Positions 42,884-52,889 of a stretch of 64,000 nucleotides of DNA are shown one piece after another (position 1 is the stretch's first letter; each line of letters starts with the position of its first letter). Source of the stretch: UBA2330 sp049293015 (GTDB taxonomy: Bacteria > Bacteroidota > Ignavibacteria > Tepidaquicellales > Tepidaquicellaceae). The notes below the pieces were generated by a model. The model ran no database searches and had not been told where the DNA came from. It saw nothing but the letters and a program-made list of their open reading frames with translations. The DNA lies in contig JBATSB010000010.1 of the NCBI GenBank assembly GCA_049293015.1, forward strand, positions 5,411 through 69,410, written 5' to 3'. A program made the position numbers and the translations under genes.

Positions 42884-44374
42884 TCACTTTCGTTTTCCAA
42901 ACAACATTGTAATATTTGCAACTATAAATGTTATCACCACTCCAAAGAATGTGAACCATGTAAGAGTTATAGCCGGCATCACTCCAAACTTAGGCAGTAC
43001 GAACAGCAACGATAGAATTACAATTGCAAAAGTATATGAAATGACAGCATCCTTAAGTTGAGCTTTCTCACTCATTATACCAAGCAGAAATACTCCGAGA
43101 AGTCCGCCATAGATAAGCGACTGAATTTTTAATGCAAAGTCAACTGCAGGATTCGTCTCACTTTGAAATAAAAGTCCTGTTCCCATTATCACAATCGCCC
43201 AGAAGATAGTCGCAAGTTTTGAATACTTAAGTTCATCCTTTTCATTTTTTATGAAATTCTTTCCTTTAAACAGATCAAGTATTGTAGTTGATGCGAGAGA
43301 GTTAAATGTCGATGACAAAGTTGACATAGAAGCAGAAAGAAGTCCTGCAACAACTATCCCTGCCAGTCCTACAGGCAGACTCTGAACAATGAACATCGGA
43401 AATATCTCATCAGACTTTGTCAGATTCTGTCCGTTCATAACAAGATTTTTAAAATCGACACCTTCATATAATGCAAAAAGCATTAAGCCTACAACTAAAA
43501 ATATTGCAAACTGAACTGTCACAATCACTCCGCTCATAATCACTGCTTTCTGTGAAGATCTTTTATCTTTACATGTCAGTAATCTCTGCACTATCATCTG
43601 ATCTGTGCCGTGTGAAGCCATTGCCAAAAATGCACCGCCGACAAGTCCTCCGATCAATCCATATCCTCCTGTGAAAAATGATGTGAAACTATCTGACATC
43701 TTCAGATTGAATATTTGAAACTTATCTCCCGGATTTGCAAATGCAGTGACATCATCCCATCCGTTCGGTAATAAGTTATAGATTACCACCATTGATGCTA
43801 CTGCTCCGAATGTATAAACAAACATTTGTATCACATCTGTCCATATCACAGCTTTGATCCCGCCGATGTACGAATAAATCACTGTGATCACTCCGACAAT
43901 AAGTATACATTCAAAATAACCAAGACCTGTTATAAATTTAATTGGAATAGCTGTTGTAAAAAGTCTGACTCCGTCTGCAAAAATTCTAAGCAATATAAAA
44001 GTAACTGATGCATATTTTCTCATCGGCTCGCCGAATCTGTTTCCGAGGAACTGATACGCCGTCTCCATATTTCCTGAATAATATCTTGGAATGAAAACCA
44101 TTGCCACAACAATTCTGCCGATAAGAAATCCAATGGAAAGCTGCAGGAAATTCATATTGGAAATATATGCAAGCCCCGGAATGCTGATGAAAGTCAGCGT
44201 GCTCGTTTCAGTTGCAACCACAGAGAAACATGCAGCCCACCATGGGATATTACGCGAACCTAGGAAGTAGTCTTTTACAGAAGTCTGCTTACCCGAAGTA
44301 ATGATCCCGAATATTGCAACGGCAATTAAATAAACTATTACGATCGTATAATCGACTGGAGAAAAATTTATCAA
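42884..44374 (-). CDS. Sodium:solute symporter (SSS family)
   Basis: 496 aa and about 13 membrane helices. DYFLGSRNIPWWAACFSVVATETSTLTFI is, piece by piece, the SSS N-terminal signature; MASHGTDQMIVQRLL is the conserved TM6-7 loop, and GLLSASMSTLSSTFNSLAS carries the Na2-site serines in TM8. It takes up a sugar, amino acid or organic acid with Na+. Start TTG 44374. It is alone between priA and the MBL gene. Confidence 0.88.
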   Translation of the reverse strand: MINFSPVDYTIVIVYLIAVAIFGIITSGKQTSVKDYFLGSRNIPWWAACFSVVATETSTLTFISIPGLAYISNMNFLQLSIGFLIGRIVVAMVFIPRYYSGNMETAYQFLGNRFGEPMRKYASVTFILLRIFADGVRLFTTAIPIKFITGLGYFECILIVGVITVIYSYIGGIKAVIWTDVIQMFVYTFGAVASMVVIYNLLPNGWDDVTAFANPGDKFQIFNLKMSDSFTSFFTGGYGLIGGLVGGAFLAMASHGTDQMIVQRLLTCKDKRSSQKAVIMSGVIVTVQFAIFLVVGLMLFALYEGVDFKNLVMNGQNLTKSDEIFPMFIVQSLPVGLAGIVVAGLLSASMSTLSSTFNSLASTTILDLFKGKNFIKNEKDELKYSKLATIFWAIVIMGTGLLFQSETNPAVDFALKIQSLIYGGLLGVFLLGIMSEKAQLKDAVISYTFAIVILSLLFVLPKFGVMPAITLTWFTFFGVVITFIVANITMLFGKRK

Positions 44375-44460
44375 GGAATTTTAATTATATTTATATCTAA
44401 AATTATTTTAGTAATTACTTTATGAAATAAGTAAATATTTATTCAATTTCGATTTCGTTC

Positions 44461-44492
44461 CCGCAGAGTCTCGTGCTCTTCGGACTCTGCGG
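44461..44492. repeat. Palindromic repeat CCGCAGAGTC...GACTCTGCGG, copy 1
   Basis: CCGCAGAGTC pairs perfectly with GACTCTGCGG across a 12-nt loop TCGTGCTCTTCG. Copies: 46709-46740 (one base different in the loop) and 55635-55666 (more diverged). It lies in the gap before the symporter gene and could also act as a transcription barrier. Confidence 0.9.
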
Positions 44493-44516
44493 ATATTGAG
44501 TTGAAAATTTCTTGCT

Positions 44517-44570
44517 CATTCCCAAACTCCAGTTTGGTAACGCAATTAAAATTAAAAATTAGTTTCAAAC
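44517..44570. repeat. Composite palindrome CATTCCCAAACTCC, copy 2
   Basis: CATTCCCAAACTCCAGTTTG and GTAACG at 44517-44542 is the first hairpin of the element seen at 4530; TTAGTTTCAAAC near 44559 is a decayed remnant of its second part. Confidence 0.7.
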
Positions 44571-44587
44571 TCATCATTAGGACTGTC

Positions 44588-45436
44588 TTATTCAATTTCT
44601 ATCTTCTCTTTTAAAAAATATCCTCTTTCATTCTTACCTATCATAGCGCAAATATTATGCGGATCATGTTCAAAAAATATCATCATATCATTCTCAGCTA
44701 TATCCTTGAGATATTTATGTTTCTCTTCAAGCGTCGTCAATGGAAACAGATCATATCCCATTATATAAGGAGCGGGAATGTGACCGGCAGTGGGTATAAG
44801 ATCTGCAAGATAAAGCAAAGTATTTACATCATCAGAAATTTTGATCATCTGCATGTGACTGGTATGTCCGTTCACAGGGAGCAGCGAAATGAATTCGTCA
44901 AACTTTTCTTCACCGTCAGTCAGTTTCAGAACTTTAGCTTTCTCTAATGGTTTGTAATTTTCCGGAAAAAAACTTGCTCGGTCTCTTTCTGACGGATTCA
45001 ATGCCCATTCATACTGTTTCTTTTGCACATGATAAATTGCATTCGGAAAAGAAGGGACAGGCTCATTGTTTTCATTATATTCTGTATTTCCTCCCGCATG
45101 ATCGAAATGTAAGTGTGTAAGTATTACATCCGTGATATCACTTTTATTCAGACCGAGATCTGCAAGACTTTTTTCTAAAGTATATTCTGTATAATCAACA
45201 TCATATATCTTGTTTACTTTTTCTGACAACTTATATCCGATACCTGTATCAACTAGAATTTTTTTCTTACCGTTGTCCAGAAGTAAAGCTCTCGTACACA
45301 TGTCTATCCTGTTTTGTTCATCTGCCGGATTAGTTTTCTGCCAGAGATTCTTTGGCACAACTCCAAACATTGCTCCCCCGTCTAATTTAAAAAGTCCTGT
45401 CTGCACAGGATGTATAGTATAATCCCCTATTTTCAT
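44588..45436 (-). CDS. MBL-fold metallo-hydrolase
   Basis: A 282-aa protein. The metal motif is THLHFDHAGG (HxHxDH, about residues 107-115), with a later GHT-like NGHTSHM and Asp/His in LADLIPTAGHI and FFEHDPHN. This arrangement is typical of the quorum-quenching-lactonase-like and general hydrolase branch. No signal peptide is present; it acts in the cytoplasm. Substrate unknown. It is divergent from the T9SS protein gene at 45571. Confidence 0.85.
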   Translation of the reverse strand: MKIGDYTIHPVQTGLFKLDGGAMFGVVPKNLWQKTNPADEQNRIDMCTRALLLDNGKKKILVDTGIGYKLSEKVNKIYDVDYTEYTLEKSLADLGLNKSDITDVILTHLHFDHAGGNTEYNENNEPVPSFPNAIYHVQKKQYEWALNPSERDRASFFPENYKPLEKAKVLKLTDGEEKFDEFISLLPVNGHTSHMQMIKISDDVNTLLYLADLIPTAGHIPAPYIMGYDLFPLTTLEEKHKYLKDIAENDMMIFFEHDPHNICAMIGKNERGYFLKEKIEIE

Positions 45437-45570
45437 TTTTAAAATTAATTTCTGTCAAAATTTAAGTCATAATAAAGATTATGATTTTAATTTTATATGT
45501 AAAATAAAATTGAATTTAATCTTAAGTATAATGTATTTAACTTAACCGAAAAATTAATAGAAATATACCA

Positions 45571-46641
45571 ATGAAAATTATTATAAATTTATTTATTCTG
45601 CTTCTAGTAAGTACCGGTCTGTATTCACAAAACGCATCGACTTACTTTCCGGCAAATACCGGTTATAAATGGTTTTATAAAAATACTCCTCTCGACTCTT
45701 TAAGTAATCCAAATTATAACTTATCGACATATCAGGTCGATTCATTCGCAACCAATGTGAATTATAACGGACTGCCTGCATCACTGGTTTTATCACAATC
45801 GGGTCTGACAAATATTAATCAACAGGGATTGTTTACAGATTCAGTTTTTTATAATTTTCAGTCAACCAATGGTTTCTATTTTCTTAATCCTTTAAGTTTT
45901 ATTAATTCTATTCCTGTTTTTGATTCAGTTGCGTTTATTCAGTTTCTCAGATCGTTTGAAGGATGGTATAGTTATTACAGATTTGCGCAGACTGTAAATG
46001 TTCCTTATACACTTTTCTCAAGAGATACAACTGTAACATTTGATTCTCTTACACTTCCGCTCAGAGTTTCTGCTACAGGAAGGAGACTTAATGATCAGAC
46101 TATTTCAACTGTCAACGGAAATTATAATTGCAAAAAGTTTTTAATCACTTTTGGAATTAGTTATGGACTTCTTCCACCGCTTATTTATATTCCGATTGTC
46201 AGCATACCCGATACAGTTTATATTGCTCAAAATGTCTGGATTGTAAAAGATATCATTCCATCTATTAGTGTTGATTTAAATACAATTGGGATTGATCTGG
46301 CATTTACTATTCCGGGCAGTTTAAAAGAGCTTACTCAAAATACTATAGGTATATCCGGTCAAAATATTTTTAATCCGGAAAGTTTTTCTCTTGGTCAGAA
46401 TTATCCAAATCCCTTTAATCCAAACACAGTTATCAATTACAATATTGTTAAATCAGATTTTATTTCTCTGAAAGTTTTTGACATACTCGGTAATGAAGTT
46501 GCTGTTCTTGTAAATGAAAAACAAAATGCGGGAAGTTATTCAGTGGAATTTGATGGAGCAAGTCTGCCTAGCGGGGTTTATTATTACAGACTCAGTTCAG
46601 GTGATTTTAATGATGTGAAAATGATGACGCTGATAAAATAA
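45571..46641 (+). CDS. Secreted protein with T9SS sorting domain, passenger of unknown function
   Basis: A 356-aa protein. The signal peptide (residues 1-19, LYSQ) is followed by a 250-residue beta-rich passenger starting YFPANTGYKWFYKNTPLD, a common opening of uncharacterised T9SS cargo. The last 85 residues are the sorting domain (FSLGQNYPNPFNPNTVINY ... LASGVYYYRL-like ... MMTLIK). Expected at the cell surface. Start ATG with no clear ribosome site. It is monocistronic and followed by a CCGCAGAGTC palindrome. Confidence 0.82.
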   Translation: MKIIINLFILLLVSTGLYSQNASTYFPANTGYKWFYKNTPLDSLSNPNYNLSTYQVDSFATNVNYNGLPASLVLSQSGLTNINQQGLFTDSVFYNFQSTNGFYFLNPLSFINSIPVFDSVAFIQFLRSFEGWYSYYRFAQTVNVPYTLFSRDTTVTFDSLTLPLRVSATGRRLNDQTISTVNGNYNCKKFLITFGISYGLLPPLIYIPIVSIPDTVYIAQNVWIVKDIIPSISVDLNTIGIDLAFTIPGSLKELTQNTIGISGQNIFNPESFSLGQNYPNPFNPNTVINYNIVKSDFISLKVFDILGNEVAVLVNEKQNAGSYSVEFDGASLPSGVYYYRLSSGDFNDVKMMTLIK

Positions 46642-46708
46642 TTTCAAATTTCAAATATTAAATTTTAAATACAAAATAAAATCTAGGAATTAAAAATTTT
46701 ATTTGTTC

Positions 46709-46740
46709 CCGCAGAGTCTCGTGTTCTTCGGACTCTGCGG
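46709..46740. repeat. Palindromic repeat CCGCAGAGTC...GACTCTGCGG, copy 2
   Basis: Perfect 10-bp arms; the loop TCGTGTTCTTCG differs from copy 1 in one base. It lies 68 bp after the T9SS gene. Confidence 0.9.
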
Positions 46741-46786
46741 AATTTGAATTAAATTTTAATTTTCAAAAATGCTTGCACCACACTTT

Positions 46787-46816
46787 GTCATTCCCGCGTG
46801 TTTTTAGCGGGAATCC
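46787..46816. repeat. Palindromic repeat GTCATTCCCG...CGGGAATCC, copy 1
   Basis: ATTCCCGC pairs with GCGGGAAT around GTGTTTTTA. It is the same family as 59497-59526, 59680-59708 and 63781-63848. It lies 48 bp upstream of the GIY-YIG gene. Confidence 0.85.
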
Positions 46817-46863
46817 ATTCATGTTAAATTATGCTTATCTCTAAATAGAAATTATTTTAAAAA

Positions 46864-47709
46864 ATGAAATTCGGTAAAAAAATTACGATATTCTTAATAG
46901 ACGGAGATCCGAATGGTCGCTTAACTTGTGAACTTTCAAATTGGTCAGGTAAAGCTTATAAAATTCCGAGGATAAATATTAAAGACTGTACTGACAGAGA
47001 TGACTTGAAAAGTACAGGAGTCTATTTGCTTTTCGGAAAAGACGATGACGGTAAAGATCAGGTTTATATCGGTGAAGCAGAATCAATTTTAAAACGACTA
47101 AATCAACAATTGACTCAGAAAGAATTTTGGAAGGAAGCTATAGTATTCATTAGTAAAGATGAAAACCTAAATAAAGCTCATATTAAATATTTAGAAAATA
47201 GACTACACGAAATTGCTAAATCCGCAAATCGATATAAACTTGATAATTCAATAATTCCTACTCAGTCTTTAATTTCTGAATCTGACAGAGCAGAAATGGA
47301 GGAATTTATAGAGTATATAAAAATGCTCGTAAATACTTTAGGACATAAAGTGTTTGATGAAAAAAGAGAAGTTAAACCAAAACAAAAGCAAGATACGTTT
47401 TTCATAAAATCCGCTCGTGGAGCAGAGGGTCAAGGTGAACCGACTTCGGAAGGATTTGTTGTTTTTAAAGGGTCAAAAGCAGCGGCTACTATAGTAAATT
47501 CAATGACTCCTAATTTTATTAGTTTAAGACAAAAATTAATTAATGAAGAAGTTCTTTTAGATAAAAGCGAATACTTGGAGTTTTCAGACGACTACATATT
47601 CAGTAGTCCATCAACAGCTGCAGCAATTGTTATGGGACGAAACGCAAACGGACTTACAGAATGGAAAAACAAAAATAGAAAAACTTTAAAGGAATATGAA
47701 GTGAATTAA
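46864..47709 (+). CDS. GIY-YIG nuclease-fold protein with DUF4357
   Basis: A 281-aa protein. The GIY-YIG module is GVYLLFGKDDDG ... VYIGEAESILKRL (residues 52-80) with the catalytic Glu in LENRLHEIA (about 112). A Lys-rich linker leads to a C-terminal DUF4357 domain (about 215-275: ATIVNSMTPNF, YIFSSPSTAAAIVMGRNANG, WKN). This two-part protein is often found near restriction-modification or other defence genes, but none is next to it here. Palindromic repeats flank it on the left, and the neighbour on the right is convergent. Probably a DNA-acting accessory gene gained by transfer; the function is not established. Confidence 0.82.
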   Translation: MKFGKKITIFLIDGDPNGRLTCELSNWSGKAYKIPRINIKDCTDRDDLKSTGVYLLFGKDDDGKDQVYIGEAESILKRLNQQLTQKEFWKEAIVFISKDENLNKAHIKYLENRLHEIAKSANRYKLDNSIIPTQSLISESDRAEMEEFIEYIKMLVNTLGHKVFDEKREVKPKQKQDTFFIKSARGAEGQGEPTSEGFVVFKGSKAAATIVNSMTPNFISLRQKLINEEVLLDKSEYLEFSDDYIFSSPSTAAAIVMGRNANGLTEWKNKNRKTLKEYEVN

Positions 47710-47764
47710 ACCCTAGTATAAATTTTTCGATCAAAAGTTTTTTATCCAATTTAAAATTTATAAT

Positions 47765-49033
47765 TTAAAATTGAACAATCCCTTTTTCTGTAGTTAGTAC
47801 TTTTAATTCCTGTTGCTCGATCTTCCCACTTTGATTATCCGCCGTCCATTTCTCTTCAATGATCTTCTGATCCTTTATATCATAATATTCTATCCGTAAT
47901 TCATTTCCTTTGAAATTCAAAATCGTAAATCCATTATAACCAATATCGATATTTTTTATCTTAGTATAAATTCTTTCATCATATAAAATTAGATTCCTTT
48001 TTTTATCCATCTCAGGCAGAACTTTATGTTTAAATTCGATCGGCATCCCACCGTTCCCTATACATCTTCCATAAGCAGGTATCCCTTTTTCAGATGCATA
48101 CTTCCCAAAGAAAGTCAGCCGATGCTCATGTCCCCAGATCCACAGTACAGGTCTTTCTCTGCCAATTAGCTTTGCAAGTTGCTCAGCAGGTTTTACATAT
48201 TCATCTTCTTTCTCAAATGCCGTGCAATACTGATGATGAGTCATGAAAATTAATCCCCTCTTGTCTTCATCTATTCTTAGTTCTTCTTTGAGCCACTTTA
48301 AAATTTCCTTTCTGAATTCGCATTTAGGTTTGAAAATATATTCTAGCAACGGAATGCCAACTGAGTTATAACCTGTATCAAGTGAGACTATTCTCCAATG
48401 ATCATTCTCCATACAAAAGTAACTTGCCTTCTGTCCGGTATATTTATTTTTACTTTTATCATAAATTCCCATACTCGGCAGCAGATCTCTGAAATAAGAA
48501 ATTCCTCTAGAATACATTTCATGATTTCCCATCATAGCAAAACTGCCTGATGAACCTCTGTGCCATGAACAGTTATTATCAAGAAAATTCACTTTCATCT
48601 CTTCCTTCATTCCGACAAAGTAAGTGTCACCCATATGTATTGTATAATCAGGATCCTTATCTTCAATAAGGTCTCCGATAATGTCAGACTCCGCCGTATC
48701 TGTTGCCCAGTCAGCAGCAAGTGTAACTGTAATTTCATCTTTACCGTCATTACTCGATTTTTCCATTTTATAAATTCCTTTGTCACTCTCAAGTTCATAT
48801 GACTGAAATTTATGACGCAGACCAAATCGGCTTTTTATATAATGAAATATCCAACTGAAAAATTTTGATTCGAAAAAATCTGCAACTTTGTTTAATGCAA
48901 CATTCTTAGGTCTGTCCTTTTTGATTACTTCCTTAGTAGTTTCTGTTTTATAATGATTTTCAGCTTCACTTCTTGAAAGATCTATATAATCTTCTTTTTC
49001 CCTTTTTATGATTTCAATTTTCTTATCATCCAT
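47765..49033 (-). CDS. Metallophosphoesterase, cytoplasmic
   Basis: A 422-aa protein. The calcineurin-like metal motifs are in order: TLAADWATD (Asp of block 1, diverged from GDxH), MGDTYF (GDxx), MGNHEM (GNHE), MTHHQY and WGHEHRL (GHxH). There is no signal peptide or membrane helix; the first 70 residues are basic and acidic helices. It is last of the four-gene set 54551-47765, 29 bp behind the membrane-GMC fusion, hence the same transcript. The substrate may be a phosphorylated lipid product of the neighbouring enzymes, but this is inference only. Confidence 0.8.
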   Translation of the reverse strand: MDDKKIEIIKREKEDYIDLSRSEAENHYKTETTKEVIKKDRPKNVALNKVADFFESKFFSWIFHYIKSRFGLRHKFQSYELESDKGIYKMEKSSNDGKDEITVTLAADWATDTAESDIIGDLIEDKDPDYTIHMGDTYFVGMKEEMKVNFLDNNCSWHRGSSGSFAMMGNHEMYSRGISYFRDLLPSMGIYDKSKNKYTGQKASYFCMENDHWRIVSLDTGYNSVGIPLLEYIFKPKCEFRKEILKWLKEELRIDEDKRGLIFMTHHQYCTAFEKEDEYVKPAEQLAKLIGRERPVLWIWGHEHRLTFFGKYASEKGIPAYGRCIGNGGMPIEFKHKVLPEMDKKRNLILYDERIYTKIKNIDIGYNGFTILNFKGNELRIEYYDIKDQKIIEEKWTADNQSGKIEQQELKVLTTEKGIVQF

Positions 49034-49062
49034 TTTTTTATCAGTAATTATATTCAGGTAAT

Positions 49063-52000
49063 TTAAATTTTCAGAACTTTTTCAGAAGCCATTGAACTCA
49101 ATGCCATTATTGTCCACTGTGGATTGACTCTCATACTTTCAGGAAAGACTGACGCATCTGCTGCAAAAACATTTTCAAATCCTTCGAGACGGAAATTCTG
49201 ATCAAGCACTCTTTTATTCCTGTGAACAGAATTATCTCCCGCCATTATATTTCCTCCTTGTGGATGTGCAGTTCCGATTAACAGATCACTTATTGTCAAT
49301 GGATATTCATTAAATATTTTCTCAAACTTGTCCAGATTTGAAATATTAAGTTCGATCTCAATGCCCGGTTTCATTGGTAAAATTGCTTTTTTAGCTCCAG
49401 CATAAAATCCGAGTTTTAAAATTGTATTAAATGCATACTGAATATTTTTTCGGTCTTCATTTCCAAGTTCCCAGATAAATGGCTGCCCGTTTAATAGATC
49501 AGCTTTTGTCTGAATTTCACCATTCGGTTCAGAGCCGACGAGTGCTCCGAAATTTGCAGACCTGTTATAATTTTTCATCATTTCATCTCTTCTGCCAAAA
49601 TAAAATGGAACTGACGATAATGCAAATGAAGCAGGCGGATTAAAATATGTTTCAAATACTGCGCGGTTCTTTTCATCCAAAGCTCCAAGCGTGATCTGAT
49701 TCCCGTCGAAAGCATTTAATATATCATCGAATTGAAATGTCACAGGAAATGCAAAATTGCAGCTCATCCTTTTTCCTACATTTCCTGTAATTCCGCTTCT
49801 CATAAAGAAATGACTGCTGGCAATGACTCCACTTGCTGCTATCACAGCTTTATTTACTTTTACTTTTTTGATTTCACCATCCTCTGTTCTGACAATTACT
49901 CCGTCAGCTCTTTTTCCTGAATGAGTAAATTTCAATGCAGTCAGATTTGACAATACCTTTACTCCTTTTGCTTCGCACCAGGGAATGTAAGTTTCGAGCA
50001 TTGTTCTTTTCGTCTGTCTCTTATTCCCCAGATTCCAGTTCTCATCACCGATCAGATTTCTGTGATTTGCTTTTAGCGGATAAATTGTCTTTAGCTTTTC
50101 ATCAGAATTTTCATTAAATCCTTTTACACCATCTTTAAATTTTGCTGACACATTTTTATTGATTCCTTTTTCATCAAGTTCCTGAATGTTTATTTCTTTC
50201 GCAATCCTTTCATACTCATCACTCAAATTACTTAGGTCAATATCATATTCATTCTGCCATCTGTTTTTTATTTCATTATCCATTTCAATACAGATTGCAT
50301 TATTAACAACTGTCGTCCCGCCGAGACATTCTCCCTGTAATACTGACATTGTAAATTTCTTAGTCTGTTGTAACCCGCCTTCCTTATAAAGCTTTCTCAT
50401 CATTTCCATTTCATTATCGCTGAAGTCCTGAAGCGGCTGATATCGATTGCCTCGTTCGATAAGTAAAATCTTTGACGGATCGGAAATCTGCTGTGCTAAC
50501 CGGTAAGCCATTACTGCTCCGCCTGCCCCTGAACCAATTATCACATAATCTGCTTCATCAGGAATTTCCTTCTCCTCCACCGATGTAAGTATCCGGGGTG
50601 CCACAAATTTCTTATCAGATTCATCAGTTGGCTTACGGAAATTATTTTCATCTGCAGGATTTTCAGGAAGCGGAAAAATATTTTCATACGGTGCATCATC
50701 TGTAGGGATTTCCTTTTGCATTCTGTCCCTTGCATAAAAAGGAACATAGCCGACTCTCTTTCTTACATTAATGTCAGAATAATTTGCAAACATTATCATA
50801 GCATTTGCAGCAAGACCGATCTGAAATCCCATGTCAGCAAACATTGGTACAAAAGATTTCGAACATTCAGCAGGATCTCTGTACATATATTTTTTCAGAA
50901 ACCATCTCTGCTCTTCCCTGCTCATAACTGATAAACCCGGATGCAACCCAAATATCAGATTAAAAAAATTCTCAATGAGCCAGAATGGAAAATTAAGCAA
51001 TCCTCTTTTTCGACCGCTAATACCGCTGATATAATTATCTATAGATTTAAGTATACCTGCATTTTTTCTTTTATCCATTTTTTTTTCATCACCATTTTCC
51101 TTTCCATCGTCCGCTACTTTATCCATTCCAAAAAAAGCTTCTGCAAGTGCTATCACATTCTTTGCACTGGAAGGATTCAGTGATGATACCATAAAGTCCA
51201 CATCGTATGATAATTTTCTTACTGCTGTGAGGAAAATAAATATGAGTGAACTAAACATTACAAACATCATAAAATACCAGTCAGGGCTTACTGAACTGCC
51301 ACCTCTTGTCATTATTGTAAGATCATTTAAATATTCCATTACAAAATAAATAATGATCGCAGCTATTGATCCTACAAAAAATGGAAATAAAAGAATGCCG
51401 TATAAATACTTTCTTAAAACTAAACTCTTTGCTAATATAAATGCGAGAAATGATATTGTAAAATATAATGTGAGTGTATTACCTAATGAAGGATCGGGAT
51501 AGCCATAAACTGCTCCCAGCCCGCTGTTGCCGTCTGTAAATAATCTGAAATATAATGCTAGTAATACCATTCCAAAAGATACCACTGAAACAATATACAA
51601 ACTAATTTTCATTACCTGTGATGGGACTGAAAAATTTTTTGGGAAATCTCTCTCATCTCTGATCCAGAAACTTTCTGATCTGCACTGAAAAAGAATTATA
51701 AAAAAGAGTACAATCATTACTCCGTCCACTATTGCCGATGTCAAAAGGAAATCAGTAATCTGTGGAACGTTCACAGCAAATAAATAAAAACCGAGTGAGC
51801 TGACTGTCGAAACTGCATGACCGACTATCAATCCCCAGCAGCAGTAATATCTTGCCTTTCGGTTGTAAGCTCCGATAAATGTAAACAATATCATGATCCC
51901 TATTTTTGAAAATGTATTTACAGCAAGTGCGGGATTTACATAAGTCATGGAAATGAGATTTCCAATCTGCTCCGGCCATGGTGTATGTCCGAGCATTCCG

Positions 52001-52632
52001 ATGATAAGAATAAATAAATATGCAATGTAAGCAAACCCAAGTATTCTCAATACATAAAATCCAAAATCACGTTTTGGCTTTTCAATAATTTCTTTTGACC
52101 ATTCTTCATTAAATAGTTTAACTCTTTCATCATATTCTGCCTTTACTGATTCTCTTTTTCCGTAAATTATTTTTGCAATTAACCTGCTGATCCAGATACA
52201 CAAAGGTCCTGCAATCAACGCATCAAAAGAAAGTGTCATCAGAAATCTTAATGGAAGTATCTTTACATCATCTATAAATGTACCGGGCAGATATGTCCAC
52301 ATTGATTCTTCACCAAGATCTCTGACGTTTGCCTGAAGATATATATCAAAAATAAAAAGCGGAATAAAAACTATAAGCATTAAGATTAGTGAACTCGACT
52401 TACGGAAAAACATGATAAGCGGAGCAAAGATCAGTCCAAATATAATTACTTCCATTACTTCTACACCAAAGCTCTGAAACTCCAGTAACTGAAATACATC
52501 TGTAATGCAGTAAACTAAAATTGCAGTTATCACCGATGTAACAAGAATATTTATGATATAACCTGCTGCAACCGGAGCTTTGTCTAGCGGGTCAGGTTTA
52601 TAATATCCTTTGAAGTTAAAAATTGTTGGCAT
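49063..52632 (-). CDS. Fusion of polytopic membrane domain with GMC oxidoreductase (1189 aa)
   Basis: Residues 1-470 contain about twelve hydrophobic helices with no family I recognise. Residues 480-690 are a charged linker (GKENGDEKKMDKRKN) and a helical region with REEQRWFLKKYMYRD and FADMGFQIGLAANAMIMF. From about residue 697 follows a complete GMC flavoenzyme: VIIGSGAGGAVMAYRLA, LLIERGNRY, GGTTVVNNA, and the C-terminal IGTAHPQGGNIMAGD (catalytic His) and VNPQWTIMALS. The C-terminal enzyme resembles long-chain alcohol or sterol oxidases. The whole frame is uninterrupted, so the fusion is real. A membrane-embedded oxidase acting on a lipid alcohol is the simplest idea, and the patatin upstream could release such a substrate. 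Confidence 0.8.
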   Translation of the reverse strand: MPTIFNFKGYYKPDPLDKAPVAAGYIINILVTSVITAILVYCITDVFQLLEFQSFGVEVMEVIIFGLIFAPLIMFFRKSSSLILMLIVFIPLFIFDIYLQANVRDLGEESMWTYLPGTFIDDVKILPLRFLMTLSFDALIAGPLCIWISRLIAKIIYGKRESVKAEYDERVKLFNEEWSKEIIEKPKRDFGFYVLRILGFAYIAYLFILIIGMLGHTPWPEQIGNLISMTYVNPALAVNTFSKIGIMILFTFIGAYNRKARYYCCWGLIVGHAVSTVSSLGFYLFAVNVPQITDFLLTSAIVDGVMIVLFFIILFQCRSESFWIRDERDFPKNFSVPSQVMKISLYIVSVVSFGMVLLALYFRLFTDGNSGLGAVYGYPDPSLGNTLTLYFTISFLAFILAKSLVLRKYLYGILLFPFFVGSIAAIIIYFVMEYLNDLTIMTRGGSSVSPDWYFMMFVMFSSLIFIFLTAVRKLSYDVDFMVSSLNPSSAKNVIALAEAFFGMDKVADDGKENGDEKKMDKRKNAGILKSIDNYISGISGRKRGLLNFPFWLIENFFNLIFGLHPGLSVMSREEQRWFLKKYMYRDPAECSKSFVPMFADMGFQIGLAANAMIMFANYSDINVRKRVGYVPFYARDRMQKEIPTDDAPYENIFPLPENPADENNFRKPTDESDKKFVAPRILTSVEEKEIPDEADYVIIGSGAGGAVMAYRLAQQISDPSKILLIERGNRYQPLQDFSDNEMEMMRKLYKEGGLQQTKKFTMSVLQGECLGGTTVVNNAICIEMDNEIKNRWQNEYDIDLSNLSDEYERIAKEINIQELDEKGINKNVSAKFKDGVKGFNENSDEKLKTIYPLKANHRNLIGDENWNLGNKRQTKRTMLETYIPWCEAKGVKVLSNLTALKFTHSGKRADGVIVRTEDGEIKKVKVNKAVIAASGVIASSHFFMRSGITGNVGKRMSCNFAFPVTFQFDDILNAFDGNQITLGALDEKNRAVFETYFNPPASFALSSVPFYFGRRDEMMKNYNRSANFGALVGSEPNGEIQTKADLLNGQPFIWELGNEDRKNIQYAFNTILKLGFYAGAKKAILPMKPGIEIELNISNLDKFEKIFNEYPLTISDLLIGTAHPQGGNIMAGDNSVHRNKRVLDQNFRLEGFENVFAADASVFPESMRVNPQWTIMALSSMASEKVLKI

Positions 52633-52689
52633 GATATAATCGAAATTTAGTTAATAACTTATGATACACAAACTATAAAGTTTACAACA

Positions 52690-52869
52690 AACCGAAAGAT
52701 GCTCATTTCCAAACTCTCAGACTGTCCAAAATTATTATAAATGATTGTAGCCGCAACCTTCAGGTTTTGATTTCAAATGAATTTCTTTTAAAATAAAAAC
52801 AGTATTCATAATATTTATTATCTTTTCGGACAAACAGTTTGCTTCTTTGAGCCTTCGAGTCTTGGAGGC
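52690..52869. repeat. Dispersed repeat, copy inside the patatin-GMC gap
   Basis: The left part (AACCGAAAGATGCTCATTTC, CAAACTCTCAGACTGTCC) matches 421-460. The right arm CTTTGAGCCTTCGAGTCTTG ending GAGGC (52845-52869) is of the same family as 540-564. It occupies nearly the whole 257-bp gap, so the patatin and GMC genes may be separate transcription units or joined through it. Confidence 0.7.
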
Positions 52870-52889
52870 AAACTTCTGCGGAAACTAAA

